Shown: positions 22,415-31,287 of the stretch, piece by piece
Layout: every line of letters begins with the position of its first letter
How positions within the stretch are numbered: the stretch's first letter is position 1
Origin: Micromonospora costi
GTDB taxonomy: Bacteria; Actinomycetota; Actinomycetes; Mycobacteriales; Micromonosporaceae
Assembly (NCBI RefSeq): GCF_003626655.1
Contig: NZ_RBAN01000001.1
Coordinates: forward strand, 1,612,001 to 1,676,000
DNA length: 64,000 nt
Direction: 5' to 3'
Program-made: the position numbers and the translations under genes
The notes under the pieces: generated by a model
The model's database searches: none
What the model was told of the DNA's origin: nothing
The model's input: only the letters and a program-made list of their open reading frames with translations

Positions 22415-23446
22415 ATGACGAACACCAGGACCCGGATCCCGCAGAATCTGGACCGGAACCTCGCCCTCGACCTCGTCCGGGTCACCGAGGCGGCAGCAAT
22501 GGCCGCCGGCCGGTGGGTCGGTCGCGGCGACAAGGAGGGCGGTGACGGGGCCGCCGTCGACGCGATGCGCAAGCTGATCAACTCGATCCCCATGCGGGGT
22601 GTCGTGGTGATCGGCGAGGGCGAGAAGGACAACGCGCCGATGCTCTTCAACGGCGAGGAGGTCGGCGACGGGAGCGGGCCGGAGGTCGACGTCGCGGTCG
22701 ACCCGATCGACGGCACCACGCTGATGAGCAAGGGGATGCCGAACGCCCTCGCGGTGCTCGCGGTCGCCGAGCGGGGCGCGATGTTCGACCCGAGCGCCGT
22801 CTTCTACATGGAGAAGCTCGCCGTCGGCCCGCTCTACGCCGACGTGGTCGACATCAACGCGGGCGTCGCGGACAACCTGCGCCGCATCGCCCGGGTCAAG
22901 GGCACGGACGTGTCCGAGGTGACCGTCTGCGTCCTGGACCGGCCCCGGCACAAGGACCTGGTCCACGACATCCGCCGGGCGGGCGCCGGCATCCGGTTCA
23001 TCTCCGACGGTGACATCGCCGGCGCGATCGCGGCGGCCCGCGGCGAGTCGGACGTCGACGTCCTGATGGGCATCGGCGGCACCCCGGAGGGGATCACCGC
23101 GGCCTGCGCCCTGAAGTGCATGGGCGGGATGATGCAGGCGAAGCTCTGGCCCAAGGACGACGAGGAGCGGGAGAAGGCGCTGGCCGCCGGCCACGACCTG
23201 GACCGCGTCCTGACCACCGACGACCTGGTAACCGGGGACAACTGCTTCTTCGTGGCCACCGGCATCACCTCCGGCGACCTGCTGCGCGGGGTCCGCTACC
23301 GGGCCGGCGGCGCGTACACGCAGTCGATCGTCATGCGCTCCAAGAGCGGCACGATCCGGGTGATCGACTCGTACCACCGGTTGGAGAAGCTCGCGCTCTA
23401 CTCGGCCGTCGACTTCGACGGCCGACCACTGGCCGAGCAGGAGTGA
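22415..23446 (+). CDS. glpX: Fructose-1,6-bisphosphatase class II (GlpX)
   Basis: GlpX removes the 1-phosphate from fructose-1,6-bisphosphate and is the gluconeogenic FBPase of most actinobacteria. The 343 residues contain the metal-binding [14 protein letters not shown] and [12 protein letters not shown] (from residue 96), the DRPRHKDL segment, the MGIGGTPEG loop and [18 protein letters not shown]. The ATG at 22415 has an excellent site (GAGGAGGAG, 22401-22409). The stop overlaps the GTG of the next gene. Together with pckG it gives the window two committed gluconeogenic steps. Confidence 0.96.
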   Translation: MTNTRTRIPQNLDRNLALDLVRVTEAAAMAAGRWVGRGDKEGGDGAAVDAMRKLINSIPMRGVVVIGEGEKDNAPMLFNGEEVGDGSGPEVDVAVDPIDGTTLMSKGMPNALAVLAVAERGAMFDPSAVFYMEKLAVGPLYADVVDINAGVADNLRRIARVKGTDVSEVTVCVLDRPRHKDLVHDIRRAGAGIRFISDGDIAGAIAAARGESDVDVLMGIGGTPEGITAACALKCMGGMMQAKLWPKDDEEREKALAAGHDLDRVLTTDDLVTGDNCFFVATGITSGDLLRGVRYRAGGAYTQSIVMRSKSGTIRVIDSYHRLEKLALYSAVDFDGRPLAEQE

Positions 23447-24405
23447 CCGCCGCGACGACCGACCGGCCCGTCCTGCCGGCGACGTACCGGGTCGCGGGGG
23501 TGGGCCTGGCGACCGCTTCCGGGGTCGCCGTCGCCGTGCAGTCACGGATCAACGGCGAGTTGGGCGTACGCCTGGGCGACGGCTTCGGCGCCGCGGTGAT
23601 CTCGTTCGGCATCGGGCTGCTGGTGCTGCTCGTGCTCGTGCCGCTCGTTCCCACCGGGCGGCAGGGTCTCCGCGACCTGCGCGGGGCGCTCACCGCCGGC
23701 ACACTGCGCCTCTGGCAGTGCCTGGGCGGCATCTGCGGGGCGTTCCTGGTGGCCACCCAGGGCCTCACCATCGGCACGCTGGGCGTGGCGGTGTTCACCG
23801 TGGCGGTGGTCGCCGGCCAGTCCGGCAGCAGCCTGGCCGTGGACCGCGCCGGGATCGGCCCCACGGGGGCCCAGCCGGTCACCGCCCCGCGCCTGGCGGG
23901 CGCGGCGCTCACCGTGGTGGCGGTGCTCCTGGCGGTCAGCGACCGGCTCGGCCAGCCGGACGCCCTCGTGCTGGCCGTGCTGCCGCTGCTCGCCGGGGTG
24001 GCCATCGCCTGGCAGCAGGCGGTCAACGGACGGGTACGAGTGGCCTCCGGCAGCGCCCTGACGGCCACGCTCGTGAACTTCACGGTCGGCACGGCGGCCC
24101 TGCTCGTCGCGTTCGCGGTCGACGTGGTCGTACGCGGCTGGCCGGCGGGGAGCCTGCCGGCCGAGCCCTGGCTCTACCTCGGCGGCCCGATCGGCATCGT
24201 GTTCATCGCGGTCGCCGCGGCGATCGTGCGGTTCACGGGCGTCCTGCTGCTCGGCCTGGCCACGATCGCGGGCCAGATCGTGGGCGCCGTCCTGCTGGAC
24301 GTCGCGCTGCCCACGGCGGCGTCGCACCCCGGCCTCACGACGCTGGCCGGCGCCGCCCTCACCCTGGTCGCCGTGCTCGTGGCCGCGCTCGCCCCGCAGC
24401 GGTGA
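23443..24405 (+). CDS. DMT-superfamily (YdcZ/DUF606-like) membrane transporter
   Basis: This 320-residue protein has about ten hydrophobic segments in two similar halves; each begins with an [11 protein letters not shown] or [11 protein letters not shown] motif, the internal duplication of DUF606/YdcZ proteins. The fold is that of the drug/metabolite transporter superfamily. The GTG start overlaps the glpX stop (GTGA), so translation is probably coupled, although a metabolic link is not obvious. The final codons CCGCAGCGG-TGA are tandemly repeated after the stop. The substrate is unknown. Confidence 0.85.
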   Translation: MTAATTDRPVLPATYRVAGVGLATASGVAVAVQSRINGELGVRLGDGFGAAVISFGIGLLVLLVLVPLVPTGRQGLRDLRGALTAGTLRLWQCLGGICGAFLVATQGLTIGTLGVAVFTVAVVAGQSGSSLAVDRAGIGPTGAQPVTAPRLAGAALTVVAVLLAVSDRLGQPDALVLAVLPLLAGVAIAWQQAVNGRVRVASGSALTATLVNFTVGTAALLVAFAVDVVVRGWPAGSLPAEPWLYLGGPIGIVFIAVAAAIVRFTGVLLLGLATIAGQIVGAVLLDVALPTAASHPGLTTLAGAALTLVAVLVAALAPQR

Positions 24406-24460
24406 AGGGCGCGCTCGCGCCGCAGCGGTGAAGGGCGCGCTCGCGCCGCAGCGGTGAAGG
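24394..24460. repeat. 26-bp tandem repeat, three copies, starting at a gene's stop codon
   Basis: CCGCAGCGGTGAAGG occurs at 24394, 24420 and 24446, exactly 26 bp apart, with identical GCGCGCTCGCG spacers. The first copy is the end of the transporter gene, including its TGA. The others follow it and end 38 bp before the convergent epimerase gene. Confidence 0.85.
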
Positions 24461-24497
24461 CCGTGCGCCGGGACCCCGGCGCGCGGGCGCCCGACCG

Positions 24498-25418
24498 TCA
24501 CCGGCGCAGCGCCGCGAGGGTCTCGGCGAGCACGTCGTCGAACGGGGTGGGCTCGATGCCGAAGGTCGCGGTCGCCGTGCTGGAGTCGAGCACGAACGGC
24601 CGCTCGAACTGGTACACCACCTCGCGCATCTCGCGGGCCGTCGGGTCGAACAGGCCGCCCAGCCAGAGCACCGCGTGGGGCATCCGGGACAGCTTCGGCG
24701 CCGGCGTGCCGCCGAGGGCAGCGGCCCGGACGGCGAGGGCACGGACAGAGACCGGCGGTGGGCTCGGCACGTGCCAGGGCCGGCCCCAGCCGCGCTCGTC
24801 ACCCGCCGCCGCGACGAGGGTGCGGGCCACGTCGCCGACGTACGTCCAGCTGTGCGGGGCGTCGAGGTCGGCCGGCACCACGGCCCGCCGTCCGGCCAGC
24901 AGGCGGGGCAGGACCAGCATCGTGGGCACGGACTGGGCGCCGGCACCGAGGTAGTCGCTGCCGCGCACCTCGGTGACCCGGACCCGGCCCGCCCGGTGCG
25001 CCGCGAGGGCGTCGGCCCACATCCGGGCCCGGACCTGCCCCTTGACGCTGTTCGGTCGCGGCGGGGTCGCCTCGGTCATCGGGCCGTCGACCGGCCCGTA
25101 GCCGTAGAGGTTGCCGACCGTGGCGAGCACGGCGCCGGTGCGTTCCGCCGCGCGCAGCAGGGCGTTGGCCAGCGGCGGCCAGTCGGTCGTCCAGCGGTGG
25201 TACGCCGGGTTCGCGCAGTTGTAGATCGTTGCCGCTCCCTCGGCGAGTTCGGCCAGCCGGTCGGCGTCGGCGGCGTCGGCGGCCACCGGTTCCACGGCCG
25301 GGTGCTCCGGCCCGGTGCCGCGCCGCGTCACCAACCGGACCTGGTCACCGCGCTCGGCGAGCAGCCGGGCGGTGGCGGTGCCGACCGGGCCCGCGCCGAC
25401 GATCACGTGCGTTGCCAT
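24498..25418 (-). CDS. NAD(P)-dependent epimerase/dehydratase (extended SDR-like)
   Basis: The 306-residue protein starts with a Rossmann fold (VIVGAGPVGTATARLLAERG, residues 4-23) and contains the LYGYGP segment in place of the YxxxK active site seen in classical extended SDRs. The body resembles atypical NAD-dependent epimerases. The ATG at 25418 is chosen because the longer frame adds 50 residues of non-family sequence. It is divergent from a TetR regulator, and two copies of a palindrome in the gap suggest it is the regulator's target. The substrate is unknown. Confidence 0.82.
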   Translation of the reverse strand: MATHVIVGAGPVGTATARLLAERGDQVRLVTRRGTGPEHPAVEPVAADAADADRLAELAEGAATIYNCANPAYHRWTTDWPPLANALLRAAERTGAVLATVGNLYGYGPVDGPMTEATPPRPNSVKGQVRARMWADALAAHRAGRVRVTEVRGSDYLGAGAQSVPTMLVLPRLLAGRRAVVPADLDAPHSWTYVGDVARTLVAAAGDERGWGRPWHVPSPPPVSVRALAVRAAALGGTPAPKLSRMPHAVLWLGGLFDPTAREMREVVYQFERPFVLDSSTATATFGIEPTPFDDVLAETLAALRR

Positions 25419-25451
25419 GAGGGCCACCTTTCGAAGCAGGCGTACGTTGCG

Positions 25452-25464
25452 AGAGCACCGCTCT
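25452..25464. promoter_or_regulatory. Candidate TetR operator, proximal to the epimerase gene
   Basis: AGAGCACCGCTCT is a near-perfect palindrome 34 bp upstream of the epimerase start. It matches the element at 25505-25517 in all but two central bases (consensus AGAGCANNGCTCT). Paired copies in a divergent TetR gap are characteristic of autoregulated repressors. Confidence 0.65.
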
Positions 25465-25504
25465 CTATCGGAACCAGCATGCCGGTCACCGGGAACTCGC
25501 GTCA

Positions 25505-25517
25505 AGAGCAGTGCTCT
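25505..25517. promoter_or_regulatory. Candidate TetR operator, proximal to tetR
   Basis: AGAGCAGTGCTCT is a perfect 13-bp palindrome 42 bp upstream of the regulator start and 53 bp from the matching copy at 25452. A further half-site, CGCTCTCG, follows near 25530. Confidence 0.65.
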
Positions 25518-25558
25518 CGTTTTCGTCACGCGCTCTCGATCTGTGGCAGAGTGTGCGC

Positions 25559-26275
25559 ATGTCCGCACCCTCGATCCGCGCCCGGGTCCGGGCCGAGATG
25601 ATCGGCGAGATCAAGGCGGTCGCCCGGAGGCACCTGGCCACCGACGGCGCCAACCTCTCGCTGCGCGCGGTCGCCCGTGACATGGGCATGGTCTCGTCCG
25701 CGATCTACCGCTACTTCCCGAGCCGCGACGAACTGCTCACCGCGCTGATCCTCGAGGCGTACGACGCGCTGGGCGACGCGGTCGAGGCGGCCGACGCCGC
25801 CGCCGACCCGCGCGACCTGCGCGGACGGTGGCACGCGGCGTGCCGGGCGGCGCGCGGCTGGGCACTCGCCCACCCCGCCGAGTACGCCCTCCTCTACGGC
25901 ACCCCGGTCCCCGGGTACGCCGCCCCGGACGACACCGTGGGCCCCGCCCAGCGACCACCCCTGACCCTGGTCGGCATCCTCCGCGACGGCCTGGCCGCCG
26001 GTGCGATCACCCCACCTCCGGCCGAGGAGCTGCCCGCGCCGGTCCGGGCGGACCTGGCCGAACTGGCCGAGGCGTTCTTCCCCGGGCTTCCCGAGGCGCT
26101 GCTCGCGCGGGGCATGGCCGGCTGGACCCAGCTCTTCGGGCTGATCAGCTTCGAGCTGTTCGGGCGGATCAACCGGTCGATGGCGCACCGGGACGCGTAC
26201 TTCGACCACCAGATCCGGCTGATGGCGGACCTGGTCGGCCTGCCGGCCCGACCTCAGGTGCCGTCCGAGGAGTGA
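25559..26275 (+). CDS. TetR-family transcriptional regulator
   Basis: This 238-residue protein has an N-terminal helix-turn-helix (LSLRAVARDMGMVSSAIYRYFPSRDELL, about 36-64) followed by a ligand-binding domain of the WHG type (TetR_C), with AHPAEYALLYGTPVPGY typical of that class. The ATG at 25559 gives a normal TetR N-terminus; the upstream frame adds only operator-derived sequence. It probably represses itself and the divergent epimerase gene through the paired AGAGCA..GCTCT sites. The 3' end overlaps the convergent flavin reductase gene by 22 bp. The inducer is unknown. Confidence 0.9.
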   Translation: MSAPSIRARVRAEMIGEIKAVARRHLATDGANLSLRAVARDMGMVSSAIYRYFPSRDELLTALILEAYDALGDAVEAADAAADPRDLRGRWHAACRAARGWALAHPAEYALLYGTPVPGYAAPDDTVGPAQRPPLTLVGILRDGLAAGAITPPPAEELPAPVRADLAELAEAFFPGLPEALLARGMAGWTQLFGLISFELFGRINRSMAHRDAYFDHQIRLMADLVGLPARPQVPSEE

Positions 26276-27222
26276 CCCGGGAAGAGGTGGGCGCTCGGGT
26301 CGATCGCCACGGCCGCGTTGTTCACGGCGGTCGCGGCCTCCCCGAAGCCGGTGGCGATGAGCCGGACCTTGCCCGGGTACTCGGTGATGTCGCCGGCCGC
26401 GAAGATCCGCGGCAGGTTGGTGGCCATGGTGCTGTCGACCACGATGTGCCGGCGGTCCAGCCGCAGCCCCCAGGTGGCGAGCGGGCCGAGATCGGCCGTG
26501 AAGCCGAGCGCCGCGACGACCGTGTCGACCGGCAGCGTCTCCGCCGCGCCGCCCCGCACGGTGATCTCCGCCCCGGTGACGGTCCCGTCGCCGTGCAGCC
26601 GGGTCACCTCGGCGTTGACCACCACCCGGACGGGCAGCCCCAGCACCCGCGCGACAGTGGCGGCGTGCGCCCGGAACTTCTCCCGCCGGTGCACGAGCGT
26701 CACCGAGCGGGCCAACGGCTGCAGGGTCAGCGCCCAGTCGAAGGCGGAGTCGCCGCCACCCACGATGAGGACGTCCCGGCCGGCCAGGTCGGCCGGCTGC
26801 GGTACGAAGTAGATGATCCCCGCGCCCGTGAAGTGCTCGGCGACCGGCAGCGGGCGCGGTGTGAAGCTGCCCAGCCCGCCGGTGACGATCACGGCGCCGC
26901 AGCGCAGCTCGGCGCCACCGGCCAGCCCGAGCACCGGCCGCCCGTCGACGTAGGACAACGTCTCGGCGCGGGTGCCCAGCAGGTAGCACGGGTCGAAGGG
27001 CGCGGCCTGCGCCACGAGGTTCGCCACCAGGTCCCGACCCTTGATCGACGGGAAGCCCGCCACGTCGAGGATCAGCTTCTCCGGGTACATCGCGGCCACC
27101 TGGCCACCCGGCTCGGGCAGCGCGTCGACCACCGCCACCGACAGCCCGCGGAAGCCGGCGTAGTACGCGGCGAACAGACCGGCCGGGCCGGCCCCGATCA
27201 CGGCGACATCGACCTCGCGCAT
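26254..27222 (-). CDS. Ferredoxin/flavodoxin-NADP(+) reductase, thioredoxin-reductase-like
   Basis: The 322-residue flavoprotein has the FAD-binding GAGPAGLFAAYYAG (10-23), GGQVAAMYPEKLILDVAGFP, the NADPH-binding GGGDSAFDWA and the C-terminal FAD motif IFAAGDITEYPGK. It lacks the CxxC redox pair of thioredoxin reductase, which places it with the TrxR-like ferredoxin-NADP reductases. It would pass electrons between NADPH and ferredoxin or flavodoxin. It overlaps the end of the convergent tetR by 22 bp. The rhomboid gene lies 153 bp upstream on the same strand. Confidence 0.9.
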   Translation of the reverse strand: MREVDVAVIGAGPAGLFAAYYAGFRGLSVAVVDALPEPGGQVAAMYPEKLILDVAGFPSIKGRDLVANLVAQAAPFDPCYLLGTRAETLSYVDGRPVLGLAGGAELRCGAVIVTGGLGSFTPRPLPVAEHFTGAGIIYFVPQPADLAGRDVLIVGGGDSAFDWALTLQPLARSVTLVHRREKFRAHAATVARVLGLPVRVVVNAEVTRLHGDGTVTGAEITVRGGAAETLPVDTVVAALGFTADLGPLATWGLRLDRRHIVVDSTMATNLPRIFAAGDITEYPGKVRLIATGFGEAATAVNNAAVAIDPSAHLFPGHSSDGT

Positions 27223-27375
27223 GGCGTACCGTCGCTTCCCGCTCGCGGATCAACGCGTGCTGATGCCGACGGTAGGGCGGCGACGCGGCCTGGGCAAGCA
27301 CGTCCCAGTGCCGGCGCGCGGGTCGCGCCGGGCGCCCGGCGTGCGGAGGTTCGCGGCCGGGGCGACCCGGCCGGC

Positions 27376-28020
27376 TCAGGGCAGGCTGAGCGTGGACTCG
27401 GAGCGGTAGGGGTCGTGCCGGCGGCGCCGGAACAGGATGGCGGCGACCACACCGCCGAGCAGCCCGAACAGGTGCCCCTGCCAGGAGATCCGCTCGTCGG
27501 TGGGCAGGACACCGACCAGCTGCCACCCGTAGAGGAGGCCGACCAGCAGGAACACGGCGAAGTTCCACCAGCTGCGTTCCACGATGCCCCGGGTGAGCAG
27601 GATCCCCAGGTAGCCGAAGATGACGCCGCTCGCGCCGACCACGACCGAGTTCGGCGAGCCCGTGAACCAGACGCCCAGCCCGCTCACCAGCACGATCAGC
27701 AGCGTGGACCAGAGGAACCGGCGGGCGCCGGCCGCGAGCACGAAGGTGCCCAGCAGGATCAGCGGGATGCTGTTGCTGTAGAGATGGTCGAAGCCGTGGT
27801 GCAGGAAGGGCGAGAAGAAGACGCCGTCGAGCCCGTCGATGCGCTTCGGGATGATGCCGGCGGCCGTGTCCAGGCCGAACGCGAGACCCTGGTCGACGAC
27901 CTCGATGAGGAAGAGGAACGGCACCACCGCGCACATCGCCACGAAGGCGCGACCGAGCGCGGCGTAGAACGCCTCGGTGCCGAACCGGTGCGGGTCGCCA
28001 CTTCCGGGCTGCAGGCTCAC
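27376..28020 (-). CDS. Rhomboid-family intramembrane serine protease
   Basis: The 214-residue protein has six to seven membrane segments and the rhomboid dyad: Ser131 in GASG and His183 in WQGHLFGLLGG. The HGFDHLYSNSIPL signature of the second segment is also present. It should cleave substrate proteins within or next to the membrane. The GTG at 28020 is used; the ATG at 28104 would place the start inside the terminator of the neighbouring gene, and later starts would remove the first segment. Substrates are unknown. Confidence 0.9.
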   Translation of the reverse strand: MSLQPGSGDPHRFGTEAFYAALGRAFVAMCAVVPFLFLIEVVDQGLAFGLDTAAGIIPKRIDGLDGVFFSPFLHHGFDHLYSNSIPLILLGTFVLAAGARRFLWSTLLIVLVSGLGVWFTGSPNSVVVGASGVIFGYLGILLTRGIVERSWWNFAVFLLVGLLYGWQLVGVLPTDERISWQGHLFGLLGGVVAAILFRRRRHDPYRSESTLSLP

Positions 28021-28080
28021 CCCCCAACAGCTATCAGCAAACAGCGACGACCGCCACTCGCGTTCCGGCCTCCTCACGCC

Positions 28081-28115
28081 GACGGGGGCGGGTGGATCGT
28101 CCACCCGCCCCCGTC
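28081..28115 (-). terminator. Strong terminator hairpin after the transglycosylase gene
   Basis: A perfect 16-bp stem (28081-28096, GACGGGGGCGGGTGGA, with 28100-28115) and a 3-nt loop lie 14 bp past the stop of the minus-strand transglycosylase gene and upstream of the rhomboid gene. There is no T-run, as is normal for high-GC actinobacteria. Confidence 0.8.
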
Positions 28116-28129
28116 GCGCACGCTCCGGA

Positions 28130-28810
28130 TCAGTACCAGCCGCTGCTCTGCGAGTGCGCCCACGCGCCGCAGGGCGTGTCGTAACGCCCCTCGATGTAGC
28201 CCAGGCCCCACTTGACCTGGGTGGCGGGGTTGGTTTCCCAGTCGTCGGCGACCGAGCCCATCTTGCTCCCCGGCAGCGCCTGCGGGATGCCGTACGCGCC
28301 GGACGAAGCGTTGCGGGCCTTGTGGTTCCAGCCGCTCTCCTTCGTCCAGAGCTTGTCGAGGCAGGGGAACTCCTTGATCGGGAAGCCCGCCTTGATCATC
28401 TCCGCGCAACCGATCTTCCGGTTGCCGCTGTACTCCTCGCAGGAGGCGGGGATCGGCCCGGTGTACGGCTTGGGCTCGGCGTTCTCCGCCGCCTCGCGCT
28501 CGCGCTTGCGGGACGCCGCCGCCTGCTCGGCCTTGCGGGCCCGCTCGGCGGCCTCCTTGGCGGCCTCGGCGGCCCGCAGCTTGGCCTGGTACTCGGCGGC
28601 CCGCTGCCGGGCCGACTGCACCTGGTGGACGGCCTGACGCTCGCGCTGGTACGCGTACTCGGCCTGGTCGACCTCGGCGCCGACCTGCGCGGTGAGGCCC
28701 TGTTGCTGGGTCTCCCGGTCTTCGCCCAGATAGAAGCCGCCGGCAACACCCACGGAGAGCAGTGCGACGGCGGCCGTACGGGCACCCAACCGGCTCCACA
28801 GCCGACTCAC
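28130..28810 (-). CDS. Secreted lytic-transglycosylase-like protein
   Basis: The 226-residue protein has an N-terminal signal or anchor segment (about 7-25), an Ala/Glu/Arg-rich coiled coil (about 35-110) and a C-terminal lysozyme-like domain of about 85 residues. TKESGWNHKARNASSGAYGIPQ holds the catalytic Glu and the SSGAYGIPQ motif of this actinobacterial transglycosylase/aggregation-promoting-factor type; GLGYIEGRYDTPCGAW is the usual end. It would cut peptidoglycan in the wall. The GTG at 28810 puts the signal peptide first. The upstream 200 bp includes an unusually AT-rich stretch (29030-29070) likely to hold the promoter. Confidence 0.85.
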   Translation of the reverse strand: MSRLWSRLGARTAAVALLSVGVAGGFYLGEDRETQQQGLTAQVGAEVDQAEYAYQRERQAVHQVQSARQRAAEYQAKLRAAEAAKEAAERARKAEQAAASRKREREAAENAEPKPYTGPIPASCEEYSGNRKIGCAEMIKAGFPIKEFPCLDKLWTKESGWNHKARNASSGAYGIPQALPGSKMGSVADDWETNPATQVKWGLGYIEGRYDTPCGAWAHSQSSGWY

Positions 28811-29075
28811 GAAGTGGTCCCTTCGTCGGGGGCAAGGACACGGCGCGCCGAGCCGTCGGGGGCTGGTGCTGCGCCGTGAGCGCCCCGACCGTGACCGGTC
28901 GCAGCCGACGTACCGGTGGGTCGTGGCAGGTGTGACTGACGATCCCTGACGATGTCTCCGGTGCGCGGGCGCTCGTGGGACACCATCGCGCACAGTGAGG
29001 CCGTTGGGAAACCACGGGACAGAATTGTGATCTGCGCCATACAAAAATTCGGGACAAACCCCTACTTTTCGGTCA

Positions 29076-30491
29076 TCACGTGGGGATGTCCTCCAGCAGG
29101 TCCGTCACCATGGCGGCGATCGGCGAACGCTCCGACCGGCTGAGCGTGACGTGGGCAAAGAGCGGATGGCCCTTCAACGCCTCGATCACCGCGGTCACGC
29201 CGTCGTGCCGGCCGACGCGGAGATTGTCCCGCTGCGCCACGTCGTGGGTCAGCACCACCCGGGAGCCCTGCCCGATCCGCGACAGCACCGTGAGTAGCAC
29301 GCCGCGCTCCAGCGACTGCGCCTCGTCGACGATGACGAACGCGTCGTGCAGGCTCCGCCCCCGGATGTGTGTCAGCGGAAGCACCTCCAGCAGGCCCCGC
29401 GACGTGACCTCCTCAAGCACGTTCTCGTGCACCACCGCGCCGAGGGTGTCGAAGACCGCCTGCGCCCACGGCGACATCTTCTCCGACTCGGAACCGGGCA
29501 GGTAGCCCAGCTCCTGGCCGCCCACCGCGTACAGCGGGCGGAAGACGATGACCTTCTTGTGCCGGCGACGCTCCATGACCGCCTCCAGCCCGGCGCACAG
29601 GGCGAGGGCCGACTTGCCGGTGCCGGCCCGGCCGCCCAGCGACACGATGCCGACCGACTCGTCGAGCAGGAGGTCCAGGGCGATGCGCTGCTCGGCCGAG
29701 CGACCGTGGACGCCGAACGCCTCCCGGTCGCCGCGCACGAGCCGTACGGTCTTGTCGGGCAGGACGCGGCCGAGCGCCGACCCGCGCGTCGAGTGCAGTA
29801 CCAGACCGGTGTGGCAGGGCAGCCCCGCCGCCTCGTCCAGGTCGAGCGCGTCCCCGGCGTAGAGCCGGGCGATCTGCTCCTCGCCGAGCTGCAGGTCGGC
29901 CATCCCGGTCCAGGTCGGGTCGCTGGCCTGCCCGTGCCGGTACTCGTCAGCCCGCAGGCCTACCGAGGCGGCCTTCACCCGCAACGGCATGTCCTTGCTG
30001 ACCAGGGTGACCTCCCGCCCTTCGGCGGCGAGGTTGAGCGCCACGGAGAGGATGCGGGCGTCGTTGCTCTCGGTGCGGAAGCCGGGTGGCAGCACACCGT
30101 CGTCGGTGTGGTTCAGCTCGACCCGCAGCGTGCCGCCGACGTCGTTGGCGGGCACCGGCCGGTCCAGCCGGCCGTGCCGCACCCGCAGCTCGTCCAGCAT
30201 GCGCAGCGACTGCCGGGCGAACCAGCCCAGCTCCGGATGGTGCCGCTTGCCCTCCAGCTCCGAGATCACCACGAGTGGCAGCACCACCTCGTGCTCGGCG
30301 AAACGATGGAAGGCCGCCGGATCGGAGAGAAGGACCGAGGTGTCCAGGACGTACGCCTGGCCTGCTGGTCGGGGCTCCTTGGTGTCCGCCGTCGCGGCGG
30401 CCGCCGTGCGGCGGCTGCGGGTGGCTCGGCGGGTCGTGGCGGTCGCGGCCGGGGTCTGGTCGGCACCGGCGGTGGTACGGCGAGTGGTCAC
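29076..30491 (-). CDS. PhoH2-like protein: PIN-domain RNase fused to PhoH ATPase/helicase
   Basis: The GTG at 30491 gives 471 residues: a basic Thr/Arg/Ala-rich N-terminus (about 1-45), a PIN domain (about 46-190) with the acidic residues of [20 protein letters not shown] and ESNDARIL, then a PhoH ATPase domain with Walker [14 protein letters not shown] and Walker [12 protein letters not shown]. Mycobacterial PhoH2 of the same design unwinds and cuts RNA. There it is paired with a small upstream gene, phoAT; I see no such gene here, and the upstream 429 bp holds only hairpins. An upstream in-frame extension to 30875 is Arg-rich non-family sequence. Confidence 0.92.
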   Translation of the reverse strand: MTTRRTTAGADQTPAATATTRRATRSRRTAAAATADTKEPRPAGQAYVLDTSVLLSDPAAFHRFAEHEVVLPLVVISELEGKRHHPELGWFARQSLRMLDELRVRHGRLDRPVPANDVGGTLRVELNHTDDGVLPPGFRTESNDARILSVALNLAAEGREVTLVSKDMPLRVKAASVGLRADEYRHGQASDPTWTGMADLQLGEEQIARLYAGDALDLDEAAGLPCHTGLVLHSTRGSALGRVLPDKTVRLVRGDREAFGVHGRSAEQRIALDLLLDESVGIVSLGGRAGTGKSALALCAGLEAVMERRRHKKVIVFRPLYAVGGQELGYLPGSESEKMSPWAQAVFDTLGAVVHENVLEEVTSRGLLEVLPLTHIRGRSLHDAFVIVDEAQSLERGVLLTVLSRIGQGSRVVLTHDVAQRDNLRVGRHDGVTAVIEALKGHPLFAHVTLSRSERSPIAAMVTDLLEDIPT

Positions 30492-30920
30492 AGGCCTGCT
30501 CCGGCGGATGTGCACCCGGCCATCCGCGTTCCGCCTCCTCCGGTGCCCGGGGACACGGGGTCGGATGCGGGCCCCGTGCGCGAGGTCGCAGGTCCGGGCT
30601 TGCCGGTTGGCCCGGGAGAACCCCGTGCCATGCCTAGACGCTAGCCGCGTACGGGCACCGCGGCTAGAGGTCGATCGTGACTGTCCGGGGACGGGCGCGT
30701 GAACGGCCCCGCGGCAGCCGGCGCGATCGGGCACGCCGGCTGCCGAGCCGGGGGTGCGGCGGAGCCGGCCGGGATGCATGCCCCCTGCGCGCATCCCGGC
30801 CGGTGGGACCACCGTCACCGGTCTGACGTGGCCCCGACGGTGCGTGTCCGCCGCGGACGACGCACCGTGTCTCACGGGTTGGCCGGCGGGGCGCCCGGAT
30901 GGGGCGCCCCGTCGACCGTC
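30492..30920. other. Gene-free 429-bp stretch with a cluster of hairpins
   Basis: No coding sequence is supported. Five stem-loops are visible: CTAGCCGCG/CGCGGCTAG (30641-30667), an 11-bp stem (30713-30723 with 30734-30744), a 13-bp stem (30765-30777 with 30791-30803), CGGTGCGT/ACGCACCG with a nested GTCCGC/GCGGAC stem (30838-30867), and CGGGGCGCC/GGCGCCCCG (30887-30911). The last is a plausible terminator for the minus-strand gene ending at 30921. The phoH promoter must also lie here. Confidence 0.65.
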
Positions 30921-31256
30921 TCAGCCGGTCCGTCGCACCAGGGTGCCGGTCGGGTGCCGCCCGGTGACCGGTGCGGCCGGCGCCGAGAACGACGAGCCGG
31001 TGTAGGTGGTGCCGGGCCGCGCCACCGTCCCGCTCACCCGGATGGTGCTCGGTGGGGACGCCGCCAGAGCCGACGCGATGGCGGCCTGCGCGTCCCGTCG
31101 GCGGCGGTTCCAGGCGCCACGGTCACCGTCGAAGTAGCCCTGCCGGTAGCCGAAGCGGTAGCCGATGCGGTAGCTGAGCTGCCCGTGCAGCCGCCCGGCG
31201 GCGTAGCTGGTCGCGCCGAGGACCAGCACGAGGAAGATAGCGAGGAACGGGCTCAT
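30921..31256 (-). CDS. Small membrane-anchored protein of unknown function
   Basis: The ATG at 31256 gives 111 residues. The protein begins with a membrane segment (about 3-21), followed by a Tyr/Arg/Gly-rich stretch with regularly spaced aromatic residues (YRIGYRFGYRQGYFDGD) and a Ser/Thr-rich C-terminus. No family is recognised. It lies 31 bp downstream of the 114-residue gene at 31288 on the same strand, so the two probably form an operon divergent from the XRE regulator. A strong hairpin follows its stop. Confidence 0.6.
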   Translation of the reverse strand: MSPFLAIFLVLVLGATSYAAGRLHGQLSYRIGYRFGYRQGYFDGDRGAWNRRRRDAQAAIASALAASPPSTIRVSGTVARPGTTYTGSSFSAPAAPVTGRHPTGTLVRRTG

Positions 31257-31287
31257 CGGGCGTCTCCCGGGTGCGGCTGGTTCCGGG

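Noticed and set aside
29022..29045. CRP site at TTGTGATCTGCGCCATACAA
   Set aside because: The half-sites are separated by eight rather than six bases and the second half is poor.
28811..29075. Cyclic-di-AMP (ydaO) riboswitch before the transglycosylase gene
   Set aside because: Such leaders often precede actinobacterial wall hydrolases, but the characteristic conserved GGGAACC and GGGTGAAT blocks are absent on the sense strand.
30492..30875. Longer start for the PhoH protein at 30875
   Set aside because: The extra 128 residues are Arg/Gly/His-rich without similarity to the family and run through several hairpins; the GTG at 30491 leads directly to a normal N-terminus.
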